Source: JACQAI01 sp035507915
GTDB lineage: Bacteria > Pseudomonadota > Alphaproteobacteria > Elsterales > Elsteraceae
Assembly (NCBI GenBank): GCA_035507915.1
Contig: DATJNS010000082.1
Coordinates: 1 to 6,240 of the forward strand
Direction of reading: 5' to 3'
Length of the DNA: 6,240 nucleotides
This document shows, piece after piece, positions 1 through 5,770 of this stretch (the stretch's first letter is position 1; every line of letters begins with the position of its first letter). The notes beneath the pieces are model-generated. The model saw nothing but the letters and a program-made list of their open reading frames with translations. It was not told where the DNA came from and searched no databases. The position numbers and the translations under genes were made by a program.

Positions 1-893
1 CCCTGCTGCCGCTGCGCCGCATCGTGCCCGCGAACGGCGCGCGCATCCTCCTCAAGCTCGAGAGCGAGAACCCGACCGGCAGCATGAAGGACCGCATGGC
101 GCTCGCCATGATCGCGGCGGCCGAGGCCGACGGAAGGCTCGGGCCCGGCGGCTCGGTGGTCGAGTACACGGGCGGCAGCACGGGCGTGTCGCTGTCGCTG
201 GTGTGCGCGGTACGGCGCTATCCGCTCGACATCGTGACGTCGGATGCCTTCGCGCAGGAGAAGCTCGATCACATGCGGTTGTTGGGCGCGCGCCTGCATA
301 TCGTCCACAGCGACGCCGGGCGCATGACCGAGAAACTGACGCGCGACATGGTCGAGGCGGCGCGCGTGATCGCCGCGGAAAAGCGATCGTTCTGGACCGA
401 CCAGCTGAACAACCGCGACCAGCTCGTCGCCTATCACGCGATGGCCGAGGAGATCTGGCGCCAGACCGATGGGCGCATCGACGGCTTCGTGCAGAGCGTC
501 GGCACGGCGGCGTCGTTGCGCGGCATCGGCGAGGGCTTGCGCCGCCGCGATGCGCGGATCCGCTGCGTCGCGGTCGAGCCGGCGGAATCCGCGGTGCTGT
601 CGGGCGGCCCGCCGGGCGGCCACAAGATCGACGGCATCGGCGCCGGTTTCGTGGTGCCGCTGTGGCAGGCCGGCCTCGCCGATCGGATCGAGCGCGTCTC
701 GACCGGGGACGCCGTCGCGATGGCGCTCAGGCTCGCGCGCGAGGAGGGCCTGTTCGCCGGCACCTCGACCGGCGCCAACGTGATCGCCGCGCTGCGCCTC
801 GCCGACGCGCTCGGGTCCGGCGCCACCGTCGTCACCGTGATGTGCGACACCGGCATGAAGTACCTGAAGACGTTCGGCGGAATGGGCGGGTGA
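1..893 (+). CDS. PLP-dependent cysteine synthase family protein (5' end outside window)
   Basis: This is a fold-type II PLP enzyme of the cysteine synthase / cystathionine beta-synthase superfamily, cytosolic, expected to carry out a beta-replacement or beta-elimination on a serine-type substrate. The frame is open from base 3 and reads LLPLRRIVPANG, the usual 'NTPLxxLRR' opening of the family. The true start therefore lies upstream of the window, and the GTG at 24 is internal. The Schiff-base lysine is in NPTGSMKDR (codon 87-89). The substrate loop reads EYTGGSTGVSL, where classical cysteine synthases have TSGNTG. SVGTAASLRG matches the phosphate-binding glycine loop, and GLFAGTSTGANV and VMCDTGMKYLKT match conserved C-terminal blocks. 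About 296 residues are visible, so only a short N-terminus is missing. The gene is convergent with the amidohydrolase. The family is clear. The substrate is not: the altered loop means O-acetylserine sulfhydrylase activity should not be assumed. Confidence 0.93.
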   Translation, partial: LLPLRRIVPANGARILLKLESENPTGSMKDRMALAMIAAAEADGRLGPGGSVVEYTGGSTGVSLSLVCAVRRYPLDIVTSDAFAQEKLDHMRLLGARLHIVHSDAGRMTEKLTRDMVEAARVIAAEKRSFWTDQLNNRDQLVAYHAMAEEIWRQTDGRIDGFVQSVGTAASLRGIGEGLRRRDARIRCVAVEPAESAVLSGGPPGGHKIDGIGAGFVVPLWQAGLADRIERVSTGDAVAMALRLAREEGLFAGTSTGANVIAALRLADALGSGATVVTVMCDTGMKYLKTFGGMGG

Positions 894-985
894 CGTCATG
901 CTCGGGCTCGTCCGAGCATCCACGCCTTCCCTTGCGCGTGACAGCGCCAGAGACGTGGATCCTCGGCACAAGGCCGAGGATGACG
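894..985. repeat. Imperfect intergenic inverted repeat between convergent genes
   Basis: The left arm (894 to about 927, starting CGTCATGCTCGGGCTCGTC) pairs with the reverse complement of the right arm (about 951-985, starting CGTCATCCTCGGCCTTGTG). The arms are about 34-35 nt and match apart from roughly six substitutions and a one-base indel. A spacer of about 23 nt separates them. The element starts directly after the stop codon of the PLP gene and ends 7 nt before the stop of the amidohydrolase. From memory it resembles a dispersed palindromic repeat found in many copies in Alphaproteobacteria, with CATCCACGTCTT-like arms. As RNA it would form a long hairpin from either strand, so it may act as a two-way terminator or 3' mRNA stabiliser. 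That role is inferred, and no T-tract is obvious. Confidence 0.85.
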
Positions 986-992
986 GCTTCCG

Positions 993-2189
993 TCAGTCGA
1001 CGCCGAGCTCGGAGGCGACCAGCTCGACCCAGTAGGCGGCGCCGAGCGCCAGGATCTTGTCGTTGAAGTCGTAGCGCGGCGTGTGCACGTAGGCGCAGTC
1101 GCCGGCGCCGGTGTCGTCGCCGCCGTTGCCGATCATGATGTAGGCGCCCGGCTTCTTCTCGAGCATGAAGGCGAAGTCCTCGGCGCCGGTGCGCGGCGGC
1201 GTATTACCGTCGACGTTGGCCTCGCCGACGACGCGCGCCGCGGTCCGCATGGCGAGCTCGGTCTGCTCCGGCGTGTTGACCAGCGGCGGATAGCGCCGCT
1301 GGTAGTAGTAGTCGGCGGTGCAGCCCTGCGCGGCGGCGAGCGCGGCGCCGACCTCGCCCAGCCGGCGCTCCAGGATGTCGCGCACCGCCGGCCGGTAGCT
1401 GCGCGACGTGCCGCGCACCATCACCTCGGACGGGATCACGTTGGGCGAGCCGAAGCTGCCGCCGTGGATGTGGCCGACCGAGAGCACCGCGGTGTCGCGC
1501 GGCGGCACGTTGCGCCCGACGATGCCCTGCACGGCGAGCACCATCTGGGCCGCCGGGTAGGTCGGATCGGTGCCGCGCTCGGGCGCCGAGCCGTGGCCGC
1601 CGGTGCCCTTGAAGGTCAAGGTCCAGCTGTCGGACGCCGCCATCATGGGGCCGGGCCGGATCGCGAACTTGCCGACCGGCAGGCCCGGCATGTTGTGCAT
1701 GCCGTAGACCGCGTCGACCGGGAACTTGTCGAACAGGCCTTCCTCGATCATCACGCGCGCGCCGCCGAGGCCTTCCTCGGCGGGCTGGAAGATCAGATGC
1801 ACGGTGCCGGCGAAATCCGGCTGGGCGGCGAGCCGGCGCGCGGCGCCGAGCAGCATGGTGGTGTGGCCGTCGTGGCCGCAGGCGTGCATCTTGCCGTCGA
1901 CCACCGAGCGGTGCTCGAACTCGTTCTTCTCCTGCAGGTGCAGCGCGTCCATGTCGGCGCGCAGCGCGATCGCGCGCTGGCCCGGGCGCTTGCCCTTGAT
2001 GGTGGCGACCACGCCGGTCTTGGCGAGCCCGCGATGGATCTCGATGCCCCACGACGCCAGCTTGGCGGCGACCAGGTCGGCGGTGCGCACCTCCTCGAAG
2101 GCGGTCTCGGGATGCTTGTGGATGTCGCGGCGGATCGTCGTGAGCTCGGTGTCGAACGACCGGAGCTCGCTGACCAGAGGGGTGTCCAT
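993..2189 (-). CDS. M20D family amidohydrolase (hippurate hydrolase / N-acyl amino acid hydrolase-like)
   Basis: This is a metal-dependent hydrolase of peptidase family M20D, predicted to cleave the amide bond of N-acyl or N-aryl amino acids (hippurate, N-acetyl amino acids, possibly IAA-type conjugates) in the cytoplasm. It has 398 residues, normal for the family. The catalytic domain opens with RRDIHKHPETAFEE (20-33), then ALRADMDAL (75-83) and MHACGHDGHT (101-110). The expected metal ligands are Cys104, His106, Glu139, His165 and His369, with Glu138 of FQPAEEG as the general base. The dimerisation/lid domain covers roughly 188-300 and carries the conserved GGHGSAP (His199). TGAEDFAFM and VHTPRYDFND close the catalytic domain. 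All key residues are intact and there is no signal peptide. The start is ATG with only a weak upstream Shine-Dalgarno. It lies 28 nt after the PPOX gene on the same strand, so the two are probably co-transcribed. Exact substrate unknown. Confidence 0.94.
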   Translation of the reverse strand: MDTPLVSELRSFDTELTTIRRDIHKHPETAFEEVRTADLVAAKLASWGIEIHRGLAKTGVVATIKGKRPGQRAIALRADMDALHLQEKNEFEHRSVVDGKMHACGHDGHTTMLLGAARRLAAQPDFAGTVHLIFQPAEEGLGGARVMIEEGLFDKFPVDAVYGMHNMPGLPVGKFAIRPGPMMAASDSWTLTFKGTGGHGSAPERGTDPTYPAAQMVLAVQGIVGRNVPPRDTAVLSVGHIHGGSFGSPNVIPSEVMVRGTSRSYRPAVRDILERRLGEVGAALAAAQGCTADYYYQRRYPPLVNTPEQTELAMRTAARVVGEANVDGNTPPRTGAEDFAFMLEKKPGAYIMIGNGGDDTGAGDCAYVHTPRYDFNDKILALGAAYWVELVASELGVD

Positions 2190-2217
2190 GGCGCGCTCGC
2201 TGACCTGTGGCCGACGA

Positions 2218-2841
2218 CTAGTAGATGGTCTCCTTGAGCCGCGCCGGATAGGCGGCGTCGTACTGCTTGCCGTCGATCTCGCCCTTGGAGATCGCCTGCA
2301 TGATCTCGCCGCTCGACGGCAGCGCCGATTTCGGCACGTGCTTCTCGGGGTTCCAGAGGTCGGAGCGCACCAGCGCCTTCGGGCATTGCGTGTAGACGCG
2401 GTCGGCGGTCACCACGATGACGGAGCGCGGCAGCTTGCCCTCCATCGTGAACGACGCGAGCAGGTCGGGATCGGTCGACAGGACCGCGCGGCCGTTGATC
2501 CGCAGGGTCGCGCCGATGCCGGGGATCAGGAACAGGAGCGCGACGCGGCCGTCCTCGACGATGTTGCGCAGCGAATCGACGCGGTTGTTGCCGCGCCGGT
2601 CGGGGATCATCACGGTCTTCTTGTCGACCACGCGCACGAACCCGGCGGGATCGCCGCGCGGCGAGCAGTCGAGCCCGTCGCCGTCGGGCCCCGCGGTCGC
2701 CAGCACGACGAACGGCGACACCTCGATGAAGCGCCGGTAGTGGTCGGAGATGTGCTCGAGCTCCTTGATCACGGCCGGCCCGGAGGGGAAGCCGTAGATC
2801 GCCTCGAGCTCGGCGATCGTCTCGATGGTGTGGTTCGCCAT
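2218..2841 (-). CDS. Pyridoxamine 5'-phosphate oxidase-family (PPOX) FMN-binding protein
   Basis: This is a split-barrel flavoprotein of the PPOX class, 207 residues. It resembles the subgroup often annotated as DR_2398/MSMEG_1061-type FMN-dependent proteins rather than genuine PdxH. The barrel begins around FVVLATAGPDG (44-54), followed by CSPRGDPAGFVRV (59-71). The FMN phosphate-binding block is DRRGNNRVDSLRNI (81-94), and the following strands are ALLFLIPGIGATLRINGRA (101-119). The C-terminal TQCPKALVRSDLWNPE (151-166) is typical of the subgroup. There is no signal peptide or membrane segment, so it should be cytosolic. Members are thought to be small FMN- or F420-type oxidoreductases of unknown substrate. 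That is family knowledge and not evidence from this sequence. The ATG start has a good Shine-Dalgarno 8 nt upstream. The gene precedes the amidohydrolase by 28 nt and follows an inverted repeat. Confidence 0.9.
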   Translation of the reverse strand: MANHTIETIAELEAIYGFPSGPAVIKELEHISDHYRRFIEVSPFVVLATAGPDGDGLDCSPRGDPAGFVRVVDKKTVMIPDRRGNNRVDSLRNIVEDGRVALLFLIPGIGATLRINGRAVLSTDPDLLASFTMEGKLPRSVIVVTADRVYTQCPKALVRSDLWNPEKHVPKSALPSSGEIMQAISKGEIDGKQYDAAYPARLKETIY

Positions 2842-2849
2842 GGCCGCGA

Positions 2850-2854
2850 TCCTC
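2850..2854 (-). promoter_or_regulatory. Ribosome binding site of the PPOX gene
   Basis: On the minus strand GAGGA lies 8 nt before the ATG at 2841. It is the clearest Shine-Dalgarno in the window and fixes the PPOX start. Beyond it only about 21 nt of AT-richer sequence remain before the inverted repeat, and I see no convincing -35/-10 pair there. Confidence 0.7.
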
Positions 2855-2875
2855 GAAAATTCAGGTTCTTATGAT

Positions 2876-2963
2876 GTCATTGCGAGCGAAGCGAAGCAAT
2901 CCAGGGGGCCTCCCGCGGCACGGTCCGCTGGATTGCTTCGTCGCTGGCGCTCCTCGCAATGAC
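2876..2963. repeat. Alphaproteobacterial-type intergenic inverted repeat (GTCATTGCGAGCGAAGCG type)
   Basis: The left arm (2876-2904) starts GTCATTGCGAGCGAAGCG and ends in GCAATCCAG. The reverse complement of the right arm (2928-2963) starts GTCATTGCGAGGAGCGCCAG and ends with the same GAAGCAATCCAG. The outer 11 nt and inner 12 nt of the arms are identical, and the right arm carries about 7 extra bases between them. The loop is about 23 nt. I recognise this as a widely dispersed palindromic element in Bradyrhizobium-like and other alphaproteobacterial genomes. It fills most of the gap between the ene-reductase stop (2975) and the PPOX start. The transcript would form a long hairpin just after the ene-reductase gene, so it may end or attenuate transcription into the PPOX-amidohydrolase unit. 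Confidence 0.9.
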
Positions 2964-2974
2964 AGCGGGTGGGA

Positions 2975-4069
2975 TCACGCGCGGACGGGCAGGGGGGTGG
3001 TGCGGGCGCGCAGGTATTGGGGCGGGCAGAACGCCTCGCCGCCGAGGATGTCGGCGGCGTCCCACACCCAGCGCGGGTTGCGCAGGAAGGCGCGACCGAG
3101 CGCGATCAGGTCGGCCTGGCCGGCGGCGAGGATCGCCTCGGCCTGCTTCGGATCGGTGATCATGCCGACCGCCATCGTCGTCATGCCGGTGGCGCGCCGG
3201 ATCTTTTCGGCGAACGGCACCTGATAGCCCGGCCCGAGCGGGATCTTCTGGTGCGCGACCACGCCGCCGCCCGACACGTCGACGAAGTCGCAGCCGAGAC
3301 GCTTCAGCGCGGCGACGAACTGGATCGCGTCGTCGATCGACCAGCCGCCGTCGGCGAACTCGCTGGCGCTGATCCGGATGCCGAGCGGCTTGTCGGCCGG
3401 CCAGACGCCGCGCACCGCCTCGAAGATCTCGAGCGGGAAGCGCATGCGTTTCTCGAGGCTGCCGCCGTAGCCGTCGGTCCGCGTGTTGGCGAGCGGCGAC
3501 AGGAACTCGCTCATCAGGTAGCCGTGCGCGCCGTGCAGCTCGACCAGGTCGAAGCCGAGGCGCGCCGCGCGCCGCGTCGCCTCGACGAACTCCGCCTTGA
3601 CGCGCTTCAAGCCCGCCTCGTCGAGCGCCTGCGGCGCCGGCCAATCGTCGAAGCCGATCGGCGACGGGCCGACGGTCGGCCAGCCGCCTTGCGCGGCGGG
3701 GACGGGCTTGCCGCCCTGCCACGGAATGTCGACCGAGGCCTTGCGCCCGGCGTGCGCGAGCTGGATGCCGAGCGGGCTGCCGCCGCGCTCGCGATAGAAC
3801 GCGACGACGCGCGCCAGCGCGCGCTCGTTGTCGTCGGAATAGAGCCCGAGGCAGCGCGGCGTGATGCGGCCGACCGCGCTCACGTGGGTCGCCTCGGTGA
3901 AGACGAGTCCGGCGCCCGAGATCGCCAGCGCGCCGTGATGCGCGATGTGCCAGTCGGTCGCCGTGCCGTCGACCGCCGAGTACTGGCACATCGGCGACAC
4001 CACGACCCGGTTGGGCAGGGTCAGGTTCCTCAAGCTCAGCGGCGAGAACAATGTCGACATCGGCCCCAT
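2975..4069 (-). CDS. NADH:flavin oxidoreductase, old yellow enzyme family (YqjM/XenA type)
   Basis: This is an FMN-dependent TIM-barrel ene-reductase, predicted to reduce activated C=C bonds of enals, enones or nitro compounds using NAD(P)H in the cytosol. It has 364 residues, closer to XenA (about 363) than to YqjM (338). VVVSPMCQYSA (22-32) gives the subclass's redox-tuning Cys28 and Tyr30. Gln103 lies in GIQLAHAGRK. The substrate-anion pair is His179/His182 in ELHGAHGYLMSEF, followed by Tyr184. Arg232 is in IRISAS, and GRAFLRNPRW (325-334) forms the phosphate-binding end. QYLR near the C-terminus (Arg354) matches the arginine finger that reaches into the neighbouring subunit in YqjM. All key residues are present. 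Start: ATG at 4069 gives MGPMSTLF and ATG at 4060 gives MSTLF. GGATGGGG-like bases before the second make it equally possible. It probably has its own promoter. Physiological substrate unknown. Confidence 0.94.
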   Translation of the reverse strand: MGPMSTLFSPLSLRNLTLPNRVVVSPMCQYSAVDGTATDWHIAHHGALAISGAGLVFTEATHVSAVGRITPRCLGLYSDDNERALARVVAFYRERGGSPLGIQLAHAGRKASVDIPWQGGKPVPAAQGGWPTVGPSPIGFDDWPAPQALDEAGLKRVKAEFVEATRRAARLGFDLVELHGAHGYLMSEFLSPLANTRTDGYGGSLEKRMRFPLEIFEAVRGVWPADKPLGIRISASEFADGGWSIDDAIQFVAALKRLGCDFVDVSGGGVVAHQKIPLGPGYQVPFAEKIRRATGMTTMAVGMITDPKQAEAILAAGQADLIALGRAFLRNPRWVWDAADILGGEAFCPPQYLRARTTPLPVRA

Positions 4070-4093
4070 CCAAATCGGTCTGCGTTGCTGTCG

Positions 4094-4125
4094 TTTATAT
4101 AGGCGCGAGGCGGCGCGTGGCCCAA
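4094..4125 (-). promoter_or_regulatory. Possible sigma-70-like promoter for the ene-reductase gene
   Basis: On the minus strand TTGGGC (4125-4120) and TATATA (4101-4096) are 18 nt apart. TATAAA (4099-4094) is a stronger -10 match but would need a 20-nt spacer. The site lies in the 89-nt gap between the secreted-protein stop and the ene-reductase start, and its TATATAAA stands out in GC-rich surroundings. A transcript starting near 4088 would have a 5' leader of about 20-28 nt. The -35 box is poor (3 of 6). The rest of the gap (4070-4158) shows no other structure except a short hairpin near the upstream gene's stop. Confidence 0.35.
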
Positions 4126-4158
4126 GCGCTTTCCGCGCACGCCGATCCGCAGGCCGGA

Positions 4159-5013
4159 TCAGCGGCTACCGGGGTCCGGTTGCGCCGCGATCTCGGACTT
4201 GGTCCACAGCATCATGTCGCCGCGCAGCGCGAAGCTGTCGGTCACGCGCTGCAGCGCCGCGCCGCGGCGGTCTTTGTCGGCCGAACCGATGGTCTCCGTG
4301 CTCGTGACGCGCGCGGTGGTGCCGCCGTCGCCGATCGAGACGTCGACGATCGCGCGGCTGGCGTGACCGCGCCACGCCGCCGCCAGGGTCGTCGGGCCCG
4401 TGGCGGCGAACTGCTTCCGGTCGAGCGTTTGCGGCGGCGCGTTCGGGCTCGCGATCGTCAGGGTCCAGTCGTTGGCGACGTAGAGCAGCAGCGCGTTGGT
4501 GGCGTTGTGCTCGAAGGCGGTGTCCAGCCGATGCACGAACGCGCGCACGAACGCCGGATCGAGCCCGGCCTGCGCGCGCTGCCGCGGCTCGAACGTGCGC
4601 CACGAGTCGTCCCTCACCTCGAAGACGAAATTGTAGACATTGCCCGGCGCGGGCGCCGCGCCGGTGTCGCCCGCGCTCGCGCTGATGATCGCGTTGGTAT
4701 AAGCCGAGTGCTCGAGGTCGGGCGCGCAGCTGTTCCAGACCTCGTCGACCTCCTCGCGCAGCGCGGGCAGGTCGCTCAAGGGCACGGCGGTCCGATATTT
4801 CACCAGCATGGCGACCCAGCCCTGGGGCGACTGGAGCGGTCCGACCGAGAGCAGCTCGACGGTCTTCCCGGACCCCAGCACCAGGGGCTCGGCATTCCCG
4901 GACCCCGGCACCAACGGCTCGGCGGCCCAAGCGCCCGACCAGAGCGCGCCGAGCCCGAGCGCCGCGCCCAGCATCCGACGCCGGCGACCGCCCCTGCCGC
5001 GCTCGTTCCGCAT
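4159..5013 (-). CDS. Secreted (periplasmic) protein of unknown function
   Basis: I do not recognise a family for this 284-residue protein. The N-terminus is a textbook signal peptide: a basic n-region (RNERGRGGRRRR), a hydrophobic core (MLGAALGLGALWSGAWA, 14-30) and a likely AWA|A cleavage after residue 30. The run of arginines before ML only loosely resembles a Tat motif. The first 20 mature residues are two copies of a 10-residue unit, AEPLVPGSGN and AEPLVLGSGK. The rest looks soluble and mixed alpha/beta, with WVAMLVKYRTAVPLSDLPAL (67-86), VWNSCAPDLEHSAYTNAII (92-110, the only cysteine, Cys96) and NVYNFVFEVRDDSW (125-138) as the most family-like stretches. There are no later membrane segments and no catalytic motif I can name. 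It starts 9 nt after the TSUP transporter gene, so co-transcription is likely and a partnership is possible. A real coding sequence is supported by the signal peptide, codon bias and tight spacing. Confidence 0.82.
   Translation of the reverse strand: MRNERGRGGRRRRMLGAALGLGALWSGAWAAEPLVPGSGNAEPLVLGSGKTVELLSVGPLQSPQGWVAMLVKYRTAVPLSDLPALREEVDEVWNSCAPDLEHSAYTNAIISASAGDTGAAPAPGNVYNFVFEVRDDSWRTFEPRQRAQAGLDPAFVRAFVHRLDTAFEHNATNALLLYVANDWTLTIASPNAPPQTLDRKQFAATGPTTLAAAWRGHASRAIVDVSIGDGGTTARVTSTETIGSADKDRRGAALQRVTDSFALRGDMMLWTKSEIAAQPDPGSR
4864..4923. repeat. 30-bp tandem duplication inside the secreted-protein gene
   Basis: Bases 4864-4893 and 4894-4923 are adjacent 30-bp copies sharing 26 of 30 positions, with the common core TTCCCGGACCCC. 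In frame they give AEPLVPGSGN and AEPLVLGSGK on the minus strand, residues 31-40 and 41-50. The repeat sits directly after the predicted signal-peptide cleavage site and would lengthen a flexible Gly/Ser/Pro-containing N-terminal tail of the mature protein. Confidence 0.9.
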
Positions 5014-5022
5014 CGCCGCAGT

Positions 5023-5763
5023 TTACCCGAGCACGCTGGTGGCGACCAACACGCAGCCGGAGCCGAGCAACAGCAGCAGGATCAGGCGGCGGAACGCGGC
5101 CTCGCTGATGCGGCCGTAGAGCTTGGCGCCCAGCCAGGTCGGCACGAGGATCGCGGGCAACATCAGGGCGAACGTCCAGCCGATCGTCTCGGTCAGGATG
5201 CCGTGCTCGAAATAGGTGGCGAGCGTGATCGCCTGCATCGCGGTGTTGAAGCTCTGGAACACCGCGCGCTGCACGTCGCGCTCCCAGCGCCGTAGCGAGC
5301 ACCATAGCACCGGCACCGGCCCCGACAGGCCGGCGAGCCCGCACATCACGCCGCCGATCAGCCCGGCCGCCCCGTCGGCGAGGCGCCCGCCGTGCCTGAC
5401 CGGCGGCAGCTCGCGCATCAGCATCGTGCCGCCGGAATAGACGATCAGGAGCGCCCCGGTGACCAGGCGGAACAGCCGCAGGTCGATCGCGTCGAGCAAC
5501 GCGACGCCGAGCGGGATGCCGAGCACGCCGCCGATCAGGAACGGCGCCAGCAGGCGCCACTGCAGGCCGCGGCGCACCGCGCCCAGCGACACCAGCTGCG
5601 CGACCAGCGAGCCGAACACGATCAGGGGCGAGAACAGATGCGGGTCGAGCGTCCAGGCCCACACGCTGAGCGCGATCATGCCGAACGCGAAGCCCGACAG
5701 CCCGGAGACGAAGGCGGCGGCGACGGTGCCGGCGAGCACCGCCAGGATGAAGCCGAGGCTCAT
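5023..5763 (-). CDS. TSUP (TauE/SafE, formerly DUF81) family inner-membrane transporter
   Basis: This is a polytopic inner-membrane protein of 246 residues, the normal length for a TSUP permease. The family is implicated in moving sulfite, sulfoacetate, taurine-derived or other small organic anions. Likely helices lie at about 5-35, 43-62, 71-90, 96-115, 130-155, 173-190, 194-214 and 224-244. The two inverted halves carry the family's glycine signatures: FVSGLSGFAFGMIAL (18-32) in the first and GGVMCGLAGLSGPVPVLW (137-154) in the second. Basic residues cluster in the loops at RRGLQWR (64-70) and RRWERDVQR (158-166), consistent with cytoplasmic sides. It starts 7 nt after the Lrp/AsnC gene, with no clear Shine-Dalgarno, and ends 9 nt before the secreted-protein gene. 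This suggests a three-gene unit and translational coupling. The transported compound cannot be read from the sequence. An amino-acid-related substrate is an inference from the regulator. Confidence 0.92.
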   Translation of the reverse strand: MSLGFILAVLAGTVAAAFVSGLSGFAFGMIALSVWAWTLDPHLFSPLIVFGSLVAQLVSLGAVRRGLQWRLLAPFLIGGVLGIPLGVALLDAIDLRLFRLVTGALLIVYSGGTMLMRELPPVRHGGRLADGAAGLIGGVMCGLAGLSGPVPVLWCSLRRWERDVQRAVFQSFNTAMQAITLATYFEHGILTETIGWTFALMLPAILVPTWLGAKLYGRISEAAFRRLILLLLLGSGCVLVATSVLG

Positions 5764-5770
5764 GGGCGGC

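Noticed and set aside
1083..2237. Long plus-strand open frame opposite the M20D amidohydrolase
   Set aside because: The minus-strand frame has every M20D motif intact, while this one is low-complexity Ala/Arg/Gly/Val/His sequence. It is a shadow of the real gene.
894..2963. Inverted repeats as transposon or MITE ends flanking a mobile cassette
   Set aside because: Each repeat is a self-contained palindrome, the two differ in sequence, and there is no transposase or visible target-site duplication.
2877..4073. Alternative minus-strand frame overlapping the ene-reductase and running into the inverted repeat
   Set aside because: It is arginine-rich, out of frame with the conserved OYE motifs and ends inside a repeat. 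No domain is visible.
4144..4160. Short hairpin (GATCCG, 5-nt loop, CGGATC) at the end of the secreted-protein gene as a terminator
   Set aside because: The stem is only 6 bp, it overlaps the stop codon, and no T-tract follows on the minus strand. Such palindromes arise by chance in GC-rich DNA.
4864..4923. Tandem 30-bp units as a minimal CRISPR-like array
   Set aside because: The units are directly adjacent with no spacers, lie in frame inside a gene and have only two copies.
2969..5295. Long open frames on the plus strand opposite the ene-reductase, secreted-protein and TSUP genes
   Set aside because: They are rich in Arg, Ala, Gly, His and Asp with no recognisable motif, and they mirror minus-strand genes with clear families. 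In DNA this GC-rich, stop codons are rare in antisense frames.
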